A stretch of 64,000 bases of DNA from Flavobacterium sp. LC2016-23 (GTDB lineage Bacteria; Bacteroidota; Bacteroidia; Flavobacteriales; Flavobacteriaceae): contig NZ_WKKE01000014.1 of assembly GCF_009674775.1 (NCBI RefSeq), forward strand, positions 107,472 through 171,471. The letters run 5' to 3'. Shown one piece after another: positions 42,788 through 50,863 of the stretch; position 1 is the stretch's first letter, and the number at the start of each line of letters is the position of its first letter. Position numbers and translations under genes: made by a program. The notes beneath the pieces were generated by a model. It had not been told where the DNA came from, made no database searches, and worked only from the letters and a program-made list of their open reading frames with translations.

Positions 42788-42795
42788 TCGGTTGT
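42784..42795. promoter_or_regulatory. LacI-type operator ACAATCGGTTGT at susC2
   Basis: Near-palindrome with ACAA/TTGT arms around a central CG, the usual symmetry for LacI-family sites. It covers the -33 element of the susC2 promoter. Five further intergenic copies occur in the window. Confidence 0.75.
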
Positions 42796-42965
42796 TTGTT
42801 ATTTTTTTTTGAGAATCGATAAAAAAAAGCACTATAAAAAACATAGTAAATAATTATTAAGACAAAATATTAAGCAATATTCATTTTACCAATTGGTTTT
42901 AATTCTAATTTTAATAATATTATGGCATTCTCCATCTTTCACTAAAAAAAACATAAAAGAAAAAA

Positions 42966-42994
42966 GGCCTCTCCAATAATGAAACTAGAGGGCC
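42966..42994 (-). terminator. Orphan minus-strand terminator upstream of susC2
   Basis: GGCCCTCT/AGAGGCC stem with one bulged base; on the minus strand it is followed by TTTTTTCTTTT. No gene ends just before it: the nearest upstream gene already has its own terminator at 43149-43183. Confidence 0.7.
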
Positions 42995-43124
42995 ATAAAC
43001 ATCTTTTTTAAAGTAAAAATAGTGTTAAAATCAAAAATACAAACAGGGAATAAAGGATAGACAGGCCAATTACCTATTGTTCCGCTACATTTTTAATAAA
43101 GAGAGATCAAAATAGAACAACAGG

Positions 43125-43136
43125 CAATCGGTTGTT
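43125..43136. promoter_or_regulatory. LacI-type operator GCAATCGGTTGT, distal site for susC2
   Basis: Matches the operator consensus at 11 of 12 bases. It lies 341 bp upstream of the susC2 proximal site and just after the transaldolase terminator. It may allow DNA looping, or may control a short transcript ending at 42966. Confidence 0.65.
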
Positions 43137-43148
43137 GCTAAAAAGAAA

Positions 43149-43183
43149 AAACTCCCTTCCAATTAAATTGAAAAGGAGTTTTG
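43149..43183 (-). terminator. Terminator after the transaldolase gene
   Basis: 8-bp outer stem AAAACTCC/GGAGTTTT with an inner partly paired CCTT...AAGG segment, followed on the minus strand by TTCTTTTT. Strong rho-independent form. Confidence 0.85.
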
Positions 43184-43243
43184 GCAGTGGTATAAATTTA
43201 CTAAAAACAGCAAACTTTGATTCGTTAAAGTAGATGAAAAAAA

Positions 43244-43900
43244 TTATAAATTCATTTTTTTTGCATCTTCAATAAATTGGTTAAGTCCTATATCCGTTAA
43301 CGGATGTTTTAATAATCCTTTAATAGCAGAGAGCGGGCCTGTCATGACATCTGAACCTATTTTTGCACAGTTAACAATATGCATGGTATGCCTGATCGAC
43401 GCCGAAAGAATCTGGGTTTTATAGTCATAGTTATCATAAATTTCCCTGATCTCCTCAATTAAATGCATTCCGTCTGTTGAGACATCATCGAGTCTTCCTA
43501 AAAACGGAGAAACATAAGTAGCACCTGCCTTGGCTGCCAATAATGCCTGTCCGGCAGAAAATACCAGAGTCACATTGGTTTTGATCCCTTTTGATGAAAA
43601 ATATTTACACGCTTTTACGCCATCGGCAATCATCGGTAATTTAACCACTATCTGCGGATGCAGCTTGGCGAGTTCTTCTCCTTCTCTTACCATTCCTTCA
43701 AAATCTGTTGAAATAACTTCTGCAGAAACATCACCATCTACGATATTGCAGATATCCAGATAATGTTTCAATATACTTTCTTTTCCTGTAATCCCTTCCT
43801 TTGCCATCAAAGAAGGATTTGTTGTCACACCGTCTAAAACGCCAAGCGCCTGTGCTTCTTTAATATCGTTTAAATTGGCCGTATCTATAAAAAATTTCAT
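43244..43900 (-). CDS. tal: TalC/FSA-type transaldolase
   Basis: A 218-residue cytoplasmic protein of the short transaldolase / fructose-6-phosphate aldolase class. Motifs: [14 protein letters not shown] at the N-terminus, [13 protein letters not shown], Schiff-base lysine K87 in [38 protein letters not shown] and [11 protein letters not shown]. It shuffles three-carbon units in the non-oxidative pentose phosphate pathway, so with transketolase at 60.5 kb it completes conversion of xylulose-5-phosphate to glycolytic intermediates. It is downstream of xylA across a 428-bp gap and ends in a strong terminator, so it either has its own promoter or is reached by read-through. Confidence 0.93.
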   Translation of the reverse strand: MKFFIDTANLNDIKEAQALGVLDGVTTNPSLMAKEGITGKESILKHYLDICNIVDGDVSAEVISTDFEGMVREGEELAKLHPQIVVKLPMIADGVKACKYFSSKGIKTNVTLVFSAGQALLAAKAGATYVSPFLGRLDDVSTDGMHLIEEIREIYDNYDYKTQILSASIRHTMHIVNCAKIGSDVMTGPLSAIKGLLKHPLTDIGLNQFIEDAKKMNL

Positions 43901-44328
43901 TTTCTTTTGTTTAAGTTTGAGATCAACAATTCACTTTTTTTTGAAAGTTAATCTTTATTATGATGAATCAAATCCACTATTTTTTAGTGAAAGAAAATGT
44001 GTATTCCGATTTGTTTTAATCTTCAAAAAACATATGATAAAAAATAACCCACATCAAGAATTTTACCAAACAGACATTCTTTTTAGTTGCGTAATCACAA
44101 AAAACAGTAACTAACCATAAAACTATTTATTGAATCACTTACCATAAAAAAGTCATAACCGTAACACACATTCTCTTCATTTCACCAGGAAAAATCATCA
44201 AATTCCATGAAAATTGCTTTGCACGACTTTAACGTTCTAAAGCCATCAAACATAAGAATCTGTTTTTTCTTTCCCATTTCGTTTTCACTATTAAACTATA
44301 GCTTCAAAATAGTGACGTCTTTTAATAA
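43901..44328. other. Gap between xylA and the transaldolase gene
   Basis: About 430 AT-rich bases. It has a stem-loop with 8-bp arms right after xylA (44285-44315) and, on the minus strand, one full TAnnTTTG match (TATGTTTG at 44247-44254) without a good -33 element. No gene is supported here and no copy of the LacI-type operator is present. Confidence 0.5.
44285..44315 (-). other. Stem-loop just after xylA
   Basis: TCACTATT/AATAGTGA arms with a 15-base loop, starting 13 bases past the stop codon. No U-tract follows, so it looks more like an mRNA-stabilising or processing hairpin than a terminator. Confidence 0.4.
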
Positions 44329-45654
44329 TTAAATGTACTGGTTGATAATATTTTCAAATAATTCCTGCTTACCGCTCTGAAGTGTTAGTTCACCATTTTG
44401 GTTTGCGATGTCATATAAATCTTTCAGGTTTAATTTTCCGTCAGCGAAATCTTTACCCTTTCCGGAATCAAAAGAACTGTATCTTTCTTTTCTTAGTTTT
44501 TCATATGGAGAAGAAGTAATAATTTTGTCAGCTGTCAATAATGCTCTTGCAAAAGTATCAGCACCACCAATATGAGCCAGGAAAACATCTTCCGGATCAG
44601 TTGAATTTCTCCTGATTTTAGCATCAAAATTCACACCTCCGCCTTGTAATCCTCCTGCTTTTAAAAACACAAGCATGGCTTCTGTAGTCTCCTGAATGTT
44701 ATTTGGAAACTGGTCTGTATCCCAGCCATTTTGATAATCTCCTCTGTTGGCATCAATACTTCCTAACATTCCTGCTTTTGCAGCTACTTCTAATTCGTGC
44801 TGAAAAGTATGCTGGGCCAGAGTAGCATGGTTTACTTCAATATTAATTTTAAAATCTTTATCTAAACCGTATTCACGCAAAAATCCGATTGCTGTTGCCG
44901 AATCAAAATCGTACTGGTGTTTTGAAGGCTCCATTGGTTTTGGTTCAATAAAGAAAGTTCCTTTAAACCCCTGCGCTCTTGCATAATCTCTGGACATGGT
45001 TAAAAATTGCGCCATATGATCCAGTTCTCGTCCCATATCTGTATTCAGCAGAGACATGTACCCTTCTCTTCCTCCCCAGAAAACATAATTTTCACCCTCT
45101 AATGCAATAGTTGCATCCAAAGCCAGTTTTACCTGGCCTCCGGCTCTTGCCACCACATTAAAGTCCGGATTTGTTGCCGCTCCGTTCATAAATCTCGGAT
45201 TAGAAAAACAGTTTGAAGTTCCCCAAAGCAATTTAATTCCCGATTCTGCTTTTTTCTGTTTCAGATATTCCGTAATGGTCGCCAGACGCTTTTCAGATTC
45301 AGCAAAAGTGGGGCCTTCGGCAATTAAATCATAATCGTGAAAACAGAAATAATCAAATCCCATTTTACTGATAAATTCGAAAGCAGCATCGGCTTTGTCT
45401 TTCGCCGCCTGAATAGGATCCGGTGACTGATCCCAGGCAAATTTTTGAGTTCCCGGTCCAAACGGATCACTTCCCTGTCCGCAGAAAGTATGCCAATAGG
45501 CAATTGCAAATCTAAAGTGCTCACGCATTGTTTTTCCGGCTACAATCTGATCCGGATTATAGTATTTAAACGCTAACGGATTGTCTGACTCTTTGCCCTC
45601 AAATTTAATTTGGCCAATCCCTTTATAGTATTCTTTATTTCCTAAAACTATCAT
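44329..45654 (-). CDS. xylA: Xylose isomerase
   Basis: A 441-residue cytoplasmic enzyme of the class II length. Visible signature residues are H106 in FCFHDYDL (proton-shuttle histidine), the FWGGREGY signature, and E237 and K239 in [18 protein letters not shown], which bind metal and substrate; later [15 protein letters not shown] and [19 protein letters not shown] complete the metal site. It converts D-xylose to D-xylulose. It starts 4 bp after the xylulokinase stop, so the pair is translationally coupled. Located in a xylan locus downstream of the NUDIX-type regulator, it is very probably induced by xylose or xylo-oligosaccharides. Confidence 0.98.
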   Translation of the reverse strand: MIVLGNKEYYKGIGQIKFEGKESDNPLAFKYYNPDQIVAGKTMREHFRFAIAYWHTFCGQGSDPFGPGTQKFAWDQSPDPIQAAKDKADAAFEFISKMGFDYFCFHDYDLIAEGPTFAESEKRLATITEYLKQKKAESGIKLLWGTSNCFSNPRFMNGAATNPDFNVVARAGGQVKLALDATIALEGENYVFWGGREGYMSLLNTDMGRELDHMAQFLTMSRDYARAQGFKGTFFIEPKPMEPSKHQYDFDSATAIGFLREYGLDKDFKINIEVNHATLAQHTFQHELEVAAKAGMLGSIDANRGDYQNGWDTDQFPNNIQETTEAMLVFLKAGGLQGGGVNFDAKIRRNSTDPEDVFLAHIGGADTFARALLTADKIITSSPYEKLRKERYSSFDSGKGKDFADGKLNLKDLYDIANQNGELTLQSGKQELFENIINQYI

Positions 45655-45658
45655 TTCT

Positions 45659-47146
45659 TTATTTTTTATATGTTAATATTATTTCTAATTCCTGTTTCCA
45701 TTTTTGATATGCCTCTTCATAAGGTGCTGCATTTTTTAGCGGTAAAAAGGTCATTACGTGATCGTTGGTTGTAATACTTGAACCAAATTTATTATAATCT
45801 CCGTCTTTTAAGCCAACTGCCCTTGCGGCACCAACTGCTCCTGTTGTATTGTAAATTTCGATTTCGTGCCCAATCAAAGTGGCAACCGTATTGGAAAAAA
45901 TCTCAGAACGGAATAAATTATCATTTCCCGCCCTAATGACATTTATTGTAGCCTTATCCTCCTTTAAACATTCCATCCCGTACACAAAAGAAAAAGCAAT
46001 TCCTTCCAGGGATGCCCGGAACAAATGTGCGCTGTTGTGAATATTTAAATTCAGATTTAAAAAATGTGTCCCTATGTTTTTATTGTTGAACATACGCTCG
46101 GCACCATTTCCAAAAGGAATTACCACAACACCTTCTGATCCTACCGCTATTTTTGAAGCTTTACGGTTCATGGTTTCATACGTTTCTGTTCCCATGTTAT
46201 TTCGAAGCCAGCGATACTGAATTCCTGCTCCGTTGATATTTAACAATTTACCGATTCGGGGCGTATCTAATTCGTAATTAACATGTACAAAATTGTTTAC
46301 TCTGTTTGTTTTATTCCCCGAAGACATTTCGCTTACCGCATAAAAAACGCCAGAGGTTCCTCCTGTTGCTGCTACTTCGCCCGGATTCAGTACGTTTAAA
46401 GCCAAAGCATTATTAGGCTGATCTCCTGCACGGTAAACAACCGGAATGCCAACAGGAAGACCGGATTCCTTTGAGGCTTTTTCGTTTACGATTCCCTGAT
46501 TGGTAAAGTTCTCTACTATTTTTGGTGTCAAAGACTGATCAATTCCGTAATAGTCCAAAAGCCAGTTTGCTACCTTGTTTTCTTTATAATCCCAAAGCAT
46601 TCCTTCAGACAGCCCATTTTTAGTTGTTGTGACTTCTCCTGTCAGTTTATAGGCGATATAATCTCCCGGAAGCATATATTTATAAATCTTATTGTAAATT
46701 TCAGGCTCGTTTTCTTTCACCCACTTAAGTTTTGAAGCGGTGAAGTTTCCCGGAGAATTCAATAAATGCTCTGAACATTTTTCGTGGCCGATTTCGTCGA
46801 AAGCTTTATTCCCAATTTCTACAGCACGGCTGTCACACCAGATAATGGAATTACGAAGCGGCTCACCATTTTTATCAATAATAACCAAACCGTGCATCTG
46901 ATACGATATACCCACTCCCTGAATTTTTGAAGCCTCAATATTGGCTTCGCGAATGGCTCTTTTGGTAGCCGTACAGATGTGCTGCCACCAAATCCCGGGA
47001 TCCTGCTCTGCCCAATCCGGGTGCAGCGACATGATTTCCATTTCATTCTGAGGCTCATTCAAAACAATTATTTTTTTGCCTGTTTCGGCTTCTACCACCG
47101 CTATCTTAACAGACGAACTTCCGATGTCATATCCTATATAATACAT
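45659..47146 (-). CDS. xylB: Xylulokinase
   Basis: A 495-residue FGGY-family kinase. N-terminal domain begins [22 protein letters not shown]; the substrate region has [13 protein letters not shown] and [13 protein letters not shown]242 in [14 protein letters not shown] is the likely catalytic base; [11 protein letters not shown] and [10 protein letters not shown] mark the ATP-binding part. It phosphorylates D-xylulose. The gene follows the NUDIX-type regulator across 231 bp that contain an unusual inverted repeat (47291-47321), and overlaps nothing. It is first of the xylBA pair. Confidence 0.96.
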   Translation of the reverse strand: MYYIGYDIGSSSVKIAVVEAETGKKIIVLNEPQNEMEIMSLHPDWAEQDPGIWWQHICTATKRAIREANIEASKIQGVGISYQMHGLVIIDKNGEPLRNSIIWCDSRAVEIGNKAFDEIGHEKCSEHLLNSPGNFTASKLKWVKENEPEIYNKIYKYMLPGDYIAYKLTGEVTTTKNGLSEGMLWDYKENKVANWLLDYYGIDQSLTPKIVENFTNQGIVNEKASKESGLPVGIPVVYRAGDQPNNALALNVLNPGEVAATGGTSGVFYAVSEMSSGNKTNRVNNFVHVNYELDTPRIGKLLNINGAGIQYRWLRNNMGTETYETMNRKASKIAVGSEGVVVIPFGNGAERMFNNKNIGTHFLNLNLNIHNSAHLFRASLEGIAFSFVYGMECLKEDKATINVIRAGNDNLFRSEIFSNTVATLIGHEIEIYNTTGAVGAARAVGLKDGDYNKFGSSITTNDHVMTFLPLKNAAPYEEAYQKWKQELEIILTYKK

Positions 47147-47290
47147 AACGCTATAATGATTCTCTTTAAATTAAATTTGTCGGCACTACTACCCGGAATC
47201 TTCGTAATAGGTAATAAATGCCCCTGCTTTGGTTCCTGATACTGAAAAATCAGTTAAAAAACTGAAGTCCTTATCCAGGTACTTTTTTTA

Positions 47291-47321
47291 ATTGGTGTTT
47301 TATTGTAAGACAAAAACCAAT
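47291..47321. promoter_or_regulatory. 31-bp imperfect inverted repeat upstream of xylBA
   Basis: ATTGGTGTTT and AAAACCAAT-type arms (9 of 10 positions pair) around a central 11-base segment, 145 bp upstream of xylB. No U-tract follows on either strand, so a terminator is unlikely. Its placement suits an operator of the adjacent NUDIX-type regulator. That is inference. Confidence 0.4.
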
Positions 47322-47377
47322 ATTTTCTCCGTACTTTAAATCTCTTTTTTGCTTACTGTTTGCTGCAATGGTATTAT

Positions 47378-48109
47378 TTACTCCATAAAAAGTGATTTAC
47401 CATAAAAATTGAAATCGAGTGTTTTCTGAGCCAGCATTTCGTTGTTTTTTAAATTTACACTGTAAAACCGTGCTGCCCTGTGCGAGACATCCGCTTCTTT
47501 TTCATTGGAATCATTTACCAGATCCATCTGAAATAATTTTCTTCTGAAATTAGATTTGTTTATTTCGATTTCTAAAATTTCTTCGTAAAGATGTATCACC
47601 TGTAACAATGTGAACTTTTCGGGCAATAAATTAAATCCAATTGCGCTGCTGCACATACTCTTTCGCAATTCTTTGACACTGTAATCTAAAATAATTTTAT
47701 GTCTCTCGTTTAAACCTGTAATTTCATGAAGGCCGATCCATTTTACATCCTCGTTTAAGGTTTTGTTTACTGCGCTCCCTCTTTTTACCAATGCATAATA
47801 TCCAATTGCAATATCTTCCTGTGATGAAGATCGGGATGAATAGCCGAAAGCTTTTAGCTGTGCTAAAAAAAACTGATCAAAGCCAATATATTTCTTTATA
47901 ATATTTTGGGCTGTACCTGACATTGTTTCCCCTTTTTTAATATAATCATGAGCCAGTCCCCAGCTTACATTTTCCTGGTGCTCCTTTTGTTTCACCAGTA
48001 AAACTTTAAGACTATCCTCTTCAAAATTGAAAATAACACAATCAACTTCTATTCGATTTCCACTATATTGTCCGGCGATTTTTCTAACTTTTTCATCTCC
48101 TTTTTTCAT
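47378..48109 (-). CDS. NUDIX-derived transcriptional regulator (XylR/AraR/NrtR type), catalytically dead
   Basis: A 243-residue cytoplasmic protein. Residues about 18-150 form a NUDIX fold (IEVDCVIFNFEEDSLKVLLVKQKEHQENVSWGLAHDYIKKGETM). The NUDIX box should read GxxxxxExxxxxxxREUxEExGU; here only the first glutamate (GET) and the final glycine remain. The REUxEE metal ligands are replaced (NIIKKYIGF), so hydrolysis is not expected. Residues about 160-240 form a winged-helix DNA-binding domain (FTLLQVIHLYEEILEIEINKSNFRRKLFQMDLV). Bacteroides relatives of this kind regulate arabinose and xylose genes and sense the sugar. It sits 37 bp after cytoplasmic GH43 and before xylBA, so a xylose sensor is likely. 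Confidence 0.88.
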   Translation of the reverse strand: MKKGDEKVRKIAGQYSGNRIEVDCVIFNFEEDSLKVLLVKQKEHQENVSWGLAHDYIKKGETMSGTAQNIIKKYIGFDQFFLAQLKAFGYSSRSSSQEDIAIGYYALVKRGSAVNKTLNEDVKWIGLHEITGLNERHKIILDYSVKELRKSMCSSAIGFNLLPEKFTLLQVIHLYEEILEIEINKSNFRRKLFQMDLVNDSNEKEADVSHRAARFYSVNLKNNEMLAQKTLDFNFYGKSLFME

Positions 48110-48146
48110 AGAAAATAAAATTTAAACCTATTACTTTTCGTCAACT

Positions 48147-49181
48147 TTACTCTGCTGATCTTCTGATACCGTAAGGATCTATTGTAAGAATTGAACCATC
48201 TTCGTCATATGCTATTTTTGTCATTTTCATACTTCGCAAATGTGTTATCCCTTTTGACAAACTCGAATCATGATAAAATAAATACCAGTCCTCCTCTACC
48301 TTGCAAATCGAATGATGTGAGGTCCAGCCCACTACAGGGTTTAAAATTCGGCCCTGATAGGTAAAAGGCCCGTAGGGGTTATCGCCAATAGCATAACAAA
48401 TAAAATGCGTGTCACCCGTAGAATAGGAGAAATAGTATTTTCCGTTGTATTTATGTACCCAGGAAGCCTCAAAAAAACGTCTGTCATTATCTCCTGCCAG
48501 CAGAACTTCTCCTTTTTCATCCAGAATTTTGATCTCCTTTGGCTCTTCGGCAAATTCGATCATATCATTACTAAGTAAAGCCACTAGAGGACCTAAAGCA
48601 GGTTCATTTTCAGCAGGTTCTTCATAATCCTGACTATAATTATTGTTTCGGTATTTTTGAAGCTGTCCGCCCCAAATGCCGCCAAAATAAATATAATGCT
48701 TTCCATCCGTGTCTTCAAAAACAGCCGGATCAATACTATAACTTCCTTTAATAGCTTCAGGCTGTGGTAAAAAAGGACCAACAGGAGAGTCGCTTATGGC
48801 AACTCCAATTTGAAAAATTCCATTTGAACGTTTGGCCGGAAAATACAAATAATATTTTCCGTTTTTACAAGCTGCATCAGGAGCCCACATTTGTTTTTCT
48901 GCCCACGCCACATCATTAACATGTAACGCCACACCATTATCTACAGTTTCAGAATTAATGTCTTCCATTGAAAACACATGGTAATCTTCCATCCCAAAAT
49001 GATCTCCGTTATCGTTAAAAGGAATACCGGCATCAATATCGTGAGAGGGATAAATATAAATCTTACCATTGAATACATGTGCCGACGGATCTGCAGTGTA
49101 AATATGGGAAACCAAAGGCTGGGAAATCGCTTCTTTATTAATTTGATCGAAATTAATTTCTTCAATACTATCTTCAGGCAT
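48147..49181 (-). CDS. Cytoplasmic GH43 beta-xylosidase
   Basis: A 344-residue single-domain GH43 with no signal peptide (starts MPEDSIEEINFDQINK). Catalytic base D31 in YTADPSAHVFNGKIYIYPSHD, modulator in YSIDPAVFEDTDGKHYIYFGG, acid glutamate in RRFFEASWVHKYNGKYYFSYS. The long loop with FGMEDYHVFSMEDI and the short length are typical of subfamily 1-like enzymes acting on xylo-oligosaccharides. It is 28 bp after the GPH-type transporter, so imported xylobiose or larger oligomers are hydrolysed inside the cell. It is the only GH in the window without an export signal. Confidence 0.9.
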   Translation of the reverse strand: MPEDSIEEINFDQINKEAISQPLVSHIYTADPSAHVFNGKIYIYPSHDIDAGIPFNDNGDHFGMEDYHVFSMEDINSETVDNGVALHVNDVAWAEKQMWAPDAACKNGKYYLYFPAKRSNGIFQIGVAISDSPVGPFLPQPEAIKGSYSIDPAVFEDTDGKHYIYFGGIWGGQLQKYRNNNYSQDYEEPAENEPALGPLVALLSNDMIEFAEEPKEIKILDEKGEVLLAGDNDRRFFEASWVHKYNGKYYFSYSTGDTHFICYAIGDNPYGPFTYQGRILNPVVGWTSHHSICKVEEDWYLFYHDSSLSKGITHLRSMKMTKIAYDEDGSILTIDPYGIRRSAE

Positions 49182-49209
49182 AGTGGTATTTTTGTTTTAT
49201 ATAAAATAA

Positions 49210-50643
49210 TTAAGTTCTTCTGCTTTTTAAATCAGTCTCTATTTGTACTTCTGTTTTTTTATCAATTTTGTAGAAAAATAATAGCGCAACACCCGTTAAA
49301 AAAGGTATCGCAGGAAAAATACTGACCAGTAATTTGATTCCGTTTATCGCAAAATCTGTTTGGCTCAGAGCATTTGGCACATATTGGAAATACCCCAGGA
49401 ACAAAGTTGTCAGTGAACCTCCAATACTAAGACCTGCTTTTAATCCTACCATCATTGCCGAAAAGATAATAGCTGTAGCACGGCGGTTATTGAGCCATTC
49501 TGAGTAATCGGCAACATCAGCAATCATTGCCCACAAAAGCGGAATTGTAATTCCATAGAAAAATCCATGCAAAATCTGTGAGAAAAACATAAAGCCGATA
49601 GCAGTAGGCGGAAAGAAATAAAAGGCGATAATAAATAAGGTCGAAATAAATAAAAACAAACCGAATATATTTCTCTTTCCGTATTTATCAGCCAAAGTTT
49701 TAGACAAAGTAATTCCCACGATCATAAAGATAATTCCGCCCGCATTAAATAATCCAAAACCTGCAGAAACGGGATCATTCCCAAAATGATTCAATCCTAT
49801 TTTTGACAACACATCTAAAATTGGCTGTATAAAAAGTGCCAGCTGTTCTTTATTGACATAGTTCTCAAAATAATATACGTAAGACCCTCCTTTCATTGCC
49901 AGAGTAATGAATACCAGCATTGTAAGACTTAGCATAATTACCCAGGGTTTGTTTTTCATCAAATCACTTAAATCTTCACGAACACTGGATTTTTGTTCCG
50001 GTTTTGGAATAATACGCTCTTTTGTCGTTAAAAAAGTAATAAGCAGCATGATGGTACCAATAATAGCCAAAACGGTCATTACTTTTTCGATACCTACAGC
50101 TTTGTCTCCGTTTCCGGCACTTTTAATAATCCCAAGCATAAAAACCTGAACAAAGAACTGGGCAAACATAACGGCAACAAAACGATACGACGACAAACTG
50201 TTTCTTTCTTTCATATCGCCTGTAATTACACCGCTCAAGGCAGAATACGGCAAATTATTACTGGCATAAAACAGCAGTAATAAAGTGTAGGTTACAACGG
50301 CATAAATTACTTTTCCATGATACGAAAAATCAGGCGTTGTAAAAGCCAATAATGCAATGACGCCCAACGGTATAGCGGTTATTAAAATCCAGGGCCTGAA
50401 TTTACCCCATCTTGTAATGGTCCTGTCTGCCAGTACGCCTATTATAGGATTAAAAACAAAAGCTGCCACTAATCCCACGACAAGCATAATGATGGACGAA
50501 TCGGTAGGAGACAATCCATAAATATCAGTATAAAAATACGCCAGGTAAGTCATCAAAGTCTGGAAAACCAAATTTGCTGCAAGATCCCCTAAGCTATAGC
50601 CGATTTTTTCTTTAATGGATAATTTTTGTGAAATGTAATTCAT
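49210..50643 (-). CDS. GPH-family (MelB-like) sugar:cation symporter, probable xyloside transporter
   Basis: A 477-residue inner-membrane protein with about 12 transmembrane segments and the glycoside-pentoside-hexuronide family signature regions: KIGYSLGDLAANLVFQ at the N-terminus, ADRTITRWGKFRPWIL after the second segment, and KYGKRNIFGLFLF and the ADVADYSEWLNNRRATAI segment in the second half. It brings pentosides, xylo-oligosaccharides or hexuronides from the periplasm into the cytoplasm, just upstream of the cytoplasmic GH43. It heads its operon and has a promoter with two LacI-type operators. Confidence 0.92.
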   Translation of the reverse strand: MNYISQKLSIKEKIGYSLGDLAANLVFQTLMTYLAYFYTDIYGLSPTDSSIIMLVVGLVAAFVFNPIIGVLADRTITRWGKFRPWILITAIPLGVIALLAFTTPDFSYHGKVIYAVVTYTLLLLFYASNNLPYSALSGVITGDMKERNSLSSYRFVAVMFAQFFVQVFMLGIIKSAGNGDKAVGIEKVMTVLAIIGTIMLLITFLTTKERIIPKPEQKSSVREDLSDLMKNKPWVIMLSLTMLVFITLAMKGGSYVYYFENYVNKEQLALFIQPILDVLSKIGLNHFGNDPVSAGFGLFNAGGIIFMIVGITLSKTLADKYGKRNIFGLFLFISTLFIIAFYFFPPTAIGFMFFSQILHGFFYGITIPLLWAMIADVADYSEWLNNRRATAIIFSAMMVGLKAGLSIGGSLTTLFLGYFQYVPNALSQTDFAINGIKLLVSIFPAIPFLTGVALLFFYKIDKKTEVQIETDLKSRRT

Positions 50644-50734
50644 TGGTAATGTGGTTAATTTGGTATGAAATCAAATTTTATCTTTCTAAGATTTCAAATA
50701 GTTTATTGGTATTTTAAAATACGTAATTTATAAA

Positions 50735-50746
50735 ACAATCGGTTGT
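50735..50746. promoter_or_regulatory. LacI-type operator ACAATCGGTTGT at the transporter promoter
   Basis: Perfect copy of the consensus, one base downstream of the -7 element and covering the predicted start site. The leader from here to the start codon is about 98 bases. Confidence 0.75.
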
Positions 50747-50747
50747 G

Positions 50748-50777
50748 TAAATTTATGTAAAAAAACAGAATCAGCAA
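50748..50777 (-). promoter_or_regulatory. Promoter of the transporter operon (TTG-N19-TAAATTTA)
   Basis: On the minus strand TTG at 50777-50775 is followed after 19 bases by TAAATTTA (7 of 8 to TAnnTTTG) at 50755-50748. The operator begins directly downstream. Confidence 0.6.
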
Positions 50778-50815
50778 CTTCATCTTTAACTATTTCGTTA
50801 AAACAAACAAAATGC

Positions 50816-50827
50816 ACATTCGGTTGC
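50816..50827. promoter_or_regulatory. Second, weaker LacI-type operator ACATTCGGTTGC upstream of the transporter promoter
   Basis: 10 of 12 bases match the consensus; it lies 81 bp from the proximal operator and about 39 bp upstream of the -33 element. It may help loop repression. It is also only 36 bp past the GH10 stop codon. Confidence 0.5.
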
Positions 50828-50863
50828 GTACTTTTCAAAAAAAAAGTTTTTTGGGAGAAATTT

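Larger units (their letters stand above)
42698..43243. other. Regulatory region between talC-type gene and susC2
   Basis: About 550 bases without a protein gene. From the transaldolase stop towards susC2 it holds: the transaldolase terminator (43149-43183), a LacI-type operator (43125-43136), about 130 bases of unassigned sequence, a second minus-strand terminator (42966-42994), an AT-rich stretch, a second operator (42784-42795) and the susC2 promoter. The second terminator has no upstream gene in this gap, so a short RNA is possible. Confidence 0.6.

Noticed and set aside
47291..47321. Inverted repeat read as the terminator of the NUDIX-type gene
   Set aside because: No U-tract follows on the minus strand and it is 57 bases past the stop; an operator or other structure fits better.
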